Assembly: GCA_024696565.1 (NCBI GenBank)
Contig: JAILGR010000247.1
Coordinates: forward strand, 1-5,131
DNA from: Acholeplasmatales bacterium
GTDB taxonomy: Bacteria; Bacillota_I; Bacilli_A; Acholeplasmatales; Anaeroplasmataceae
Length of the DNA: 5,131 bases
Reading direction: 5' to 3'
How positions within the stretch are numbered: the stretch's first letter is position 1; each line of letters starts with the position of its first letter. Position numbers and translations under genes: made by a program. Shown in pieces: positions 5,016 to 5,131 of the stretch. Below the pieces are notes generated by a model. The model was given only the letters and a program-made list of their open reading frames with translations, was not told the origin of the DNA and did no database searches.

Positions 5016-5131
5016 TTAATTCATACTTAATACTGCGTTATCAGCATTACCCCAAGTACCTGAAGTATTACTTTCTACATGTAGGCCAACTATTACAGTT
5101 TGAGAACTTGTTTGACTAAATGTAACTGATA
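5016..5131 (-). CDS. Mirror copy of the galactanase C-terminus (partial, 5' end outside window)
   Basis: The minus strand encodes the last 37 residues (818-854) of the galactanase followed by TAA at 5016-5018, with identical bases to the plus-strand copy. If the DNA is real, this is the 3' end of a second, convergent galactanase gene sharing the terminator. If the inverted repeat is a fold-back product, it is not a gene. Complete nucleotide identity, including the bases after the stop codon, favours a very recent or artefactual origin. Confidence 0.4.
   Translation of the reverse strand, partial: SVTFSQTSSQTVIVGLHVESNTSGTWGNADNAVLSMN

Larger units (their letters stand above)
4856..5131. repeat. 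276-bp near-perfect inverted repeat centred on the galactanase terminator
   Basis: Each base at position i is complementary to the base at 9987 minus i, from the 4-base loop (4992-4995) out to the last base of the window. Checking the arms by hand gave one mismatch (T4985 against T5002) and no indel over 136 paired positions. The outer limit is unknown because the window ends inside the right arm. The right arm therefore repeats the last 116 bases of the galactanase gene plus its 3' flank in reverse orientation. Such structure arises by fold-back DNA synthesis (assembly or amplification artefact, or real rearrangement) or from a recent convergent duplication. Confidence 0.97.

Noticed and set aside
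4856..5131. Inverted repeat as a terminal inverted repeat of a transposon or a telomere-like hairpin end
   Set aside because: The repeat is gene 3' coding sequence plus its own terminator with a 4-base loop, which points to fold-back or gene duplication; no transposase or telomere gene adjoins it.
1..5131. CRISPR arrays, tRNA and rRNA genes, riboswitches
   Set aside because: No regularly spaced repeats, no cloverleaf or rRNA-like stretches, and the only leader region (about 2243-2272) is too short for a riboswitch.

Overview
The window is very AT-rich (roughly 30% GC by eye). It uses the standard bacterial code with TGG for tryptophan, has strong GGAGG-type ribosome binding sites, and carries short hairpin-plus-T-run terminators. 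The coding content is an IS91-type transposase, a short acidic peptide and a secreted GH53 galactanase. Together these suggest a low-GC Bacillota (Firmicutes) bacterium that lives on plant polysaccharide, probably a gut commensal. The lineage cannot be fixed more closely from this sequence.

Layout. Positions 1-123 hold the C-terminal end of a small membrane protein (TM2-like), followed by a clean terminator at 133-155. About 200-2100 is a mobile-element unit on the minus strand. It contains a full-length IS91-family HUH transposase (655-2034) and, two bases after its stop, a small CxxC/CxxC zinc-ribbon protein (248-652) with its own strong ribosome binding site. The pair is bracketed by two perfect hairpins (208-227 and 2078-2096). 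These may be element-end structures, terminators, or both; the exact element ends cannot be placed.

Positions 2097-2272 form a regulatory intergenic region. It has a second hairpin, a tandem 10-bp repeat, a 12-bp palindrome centred on CG, and a recognisable sigma-A-type promoter (2208-2236). This promoter drives a two-gene plus-strand unit: a 44-residue acidic peptide of unknown function (2273-2407), whose stop codon overlaps the start of an 854-residue secreted endo-beta-1,4-galactanase (2407-4971). The galactanase has a signal peptide, an unassigned N-terminal module, a GH53 catalytic domain with both catalytic glutamates, and two tandem related C-terminal modules that look carbohydrate-binding (CBM61-like). 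Its expected job is cutting beta-1,4-galactan side chains of pectin outside the cell.

The most striking structure is at the right edge. From 4856 to the last base the sequence is a near-perfect 276-bp inverted repeat, with a 136-bp arm, a 4-base loop and one mismatch. It is centred on the galactanase terminator hairpin, so the 3' end of the gene reappears on the minus strand. This is either a fold-back (snap-back) product, artefactual or real, or the start of a convergent duplicate gene. The single mismatch lies in the terminator T-run, as expected if a 3' end folded back and was extended.
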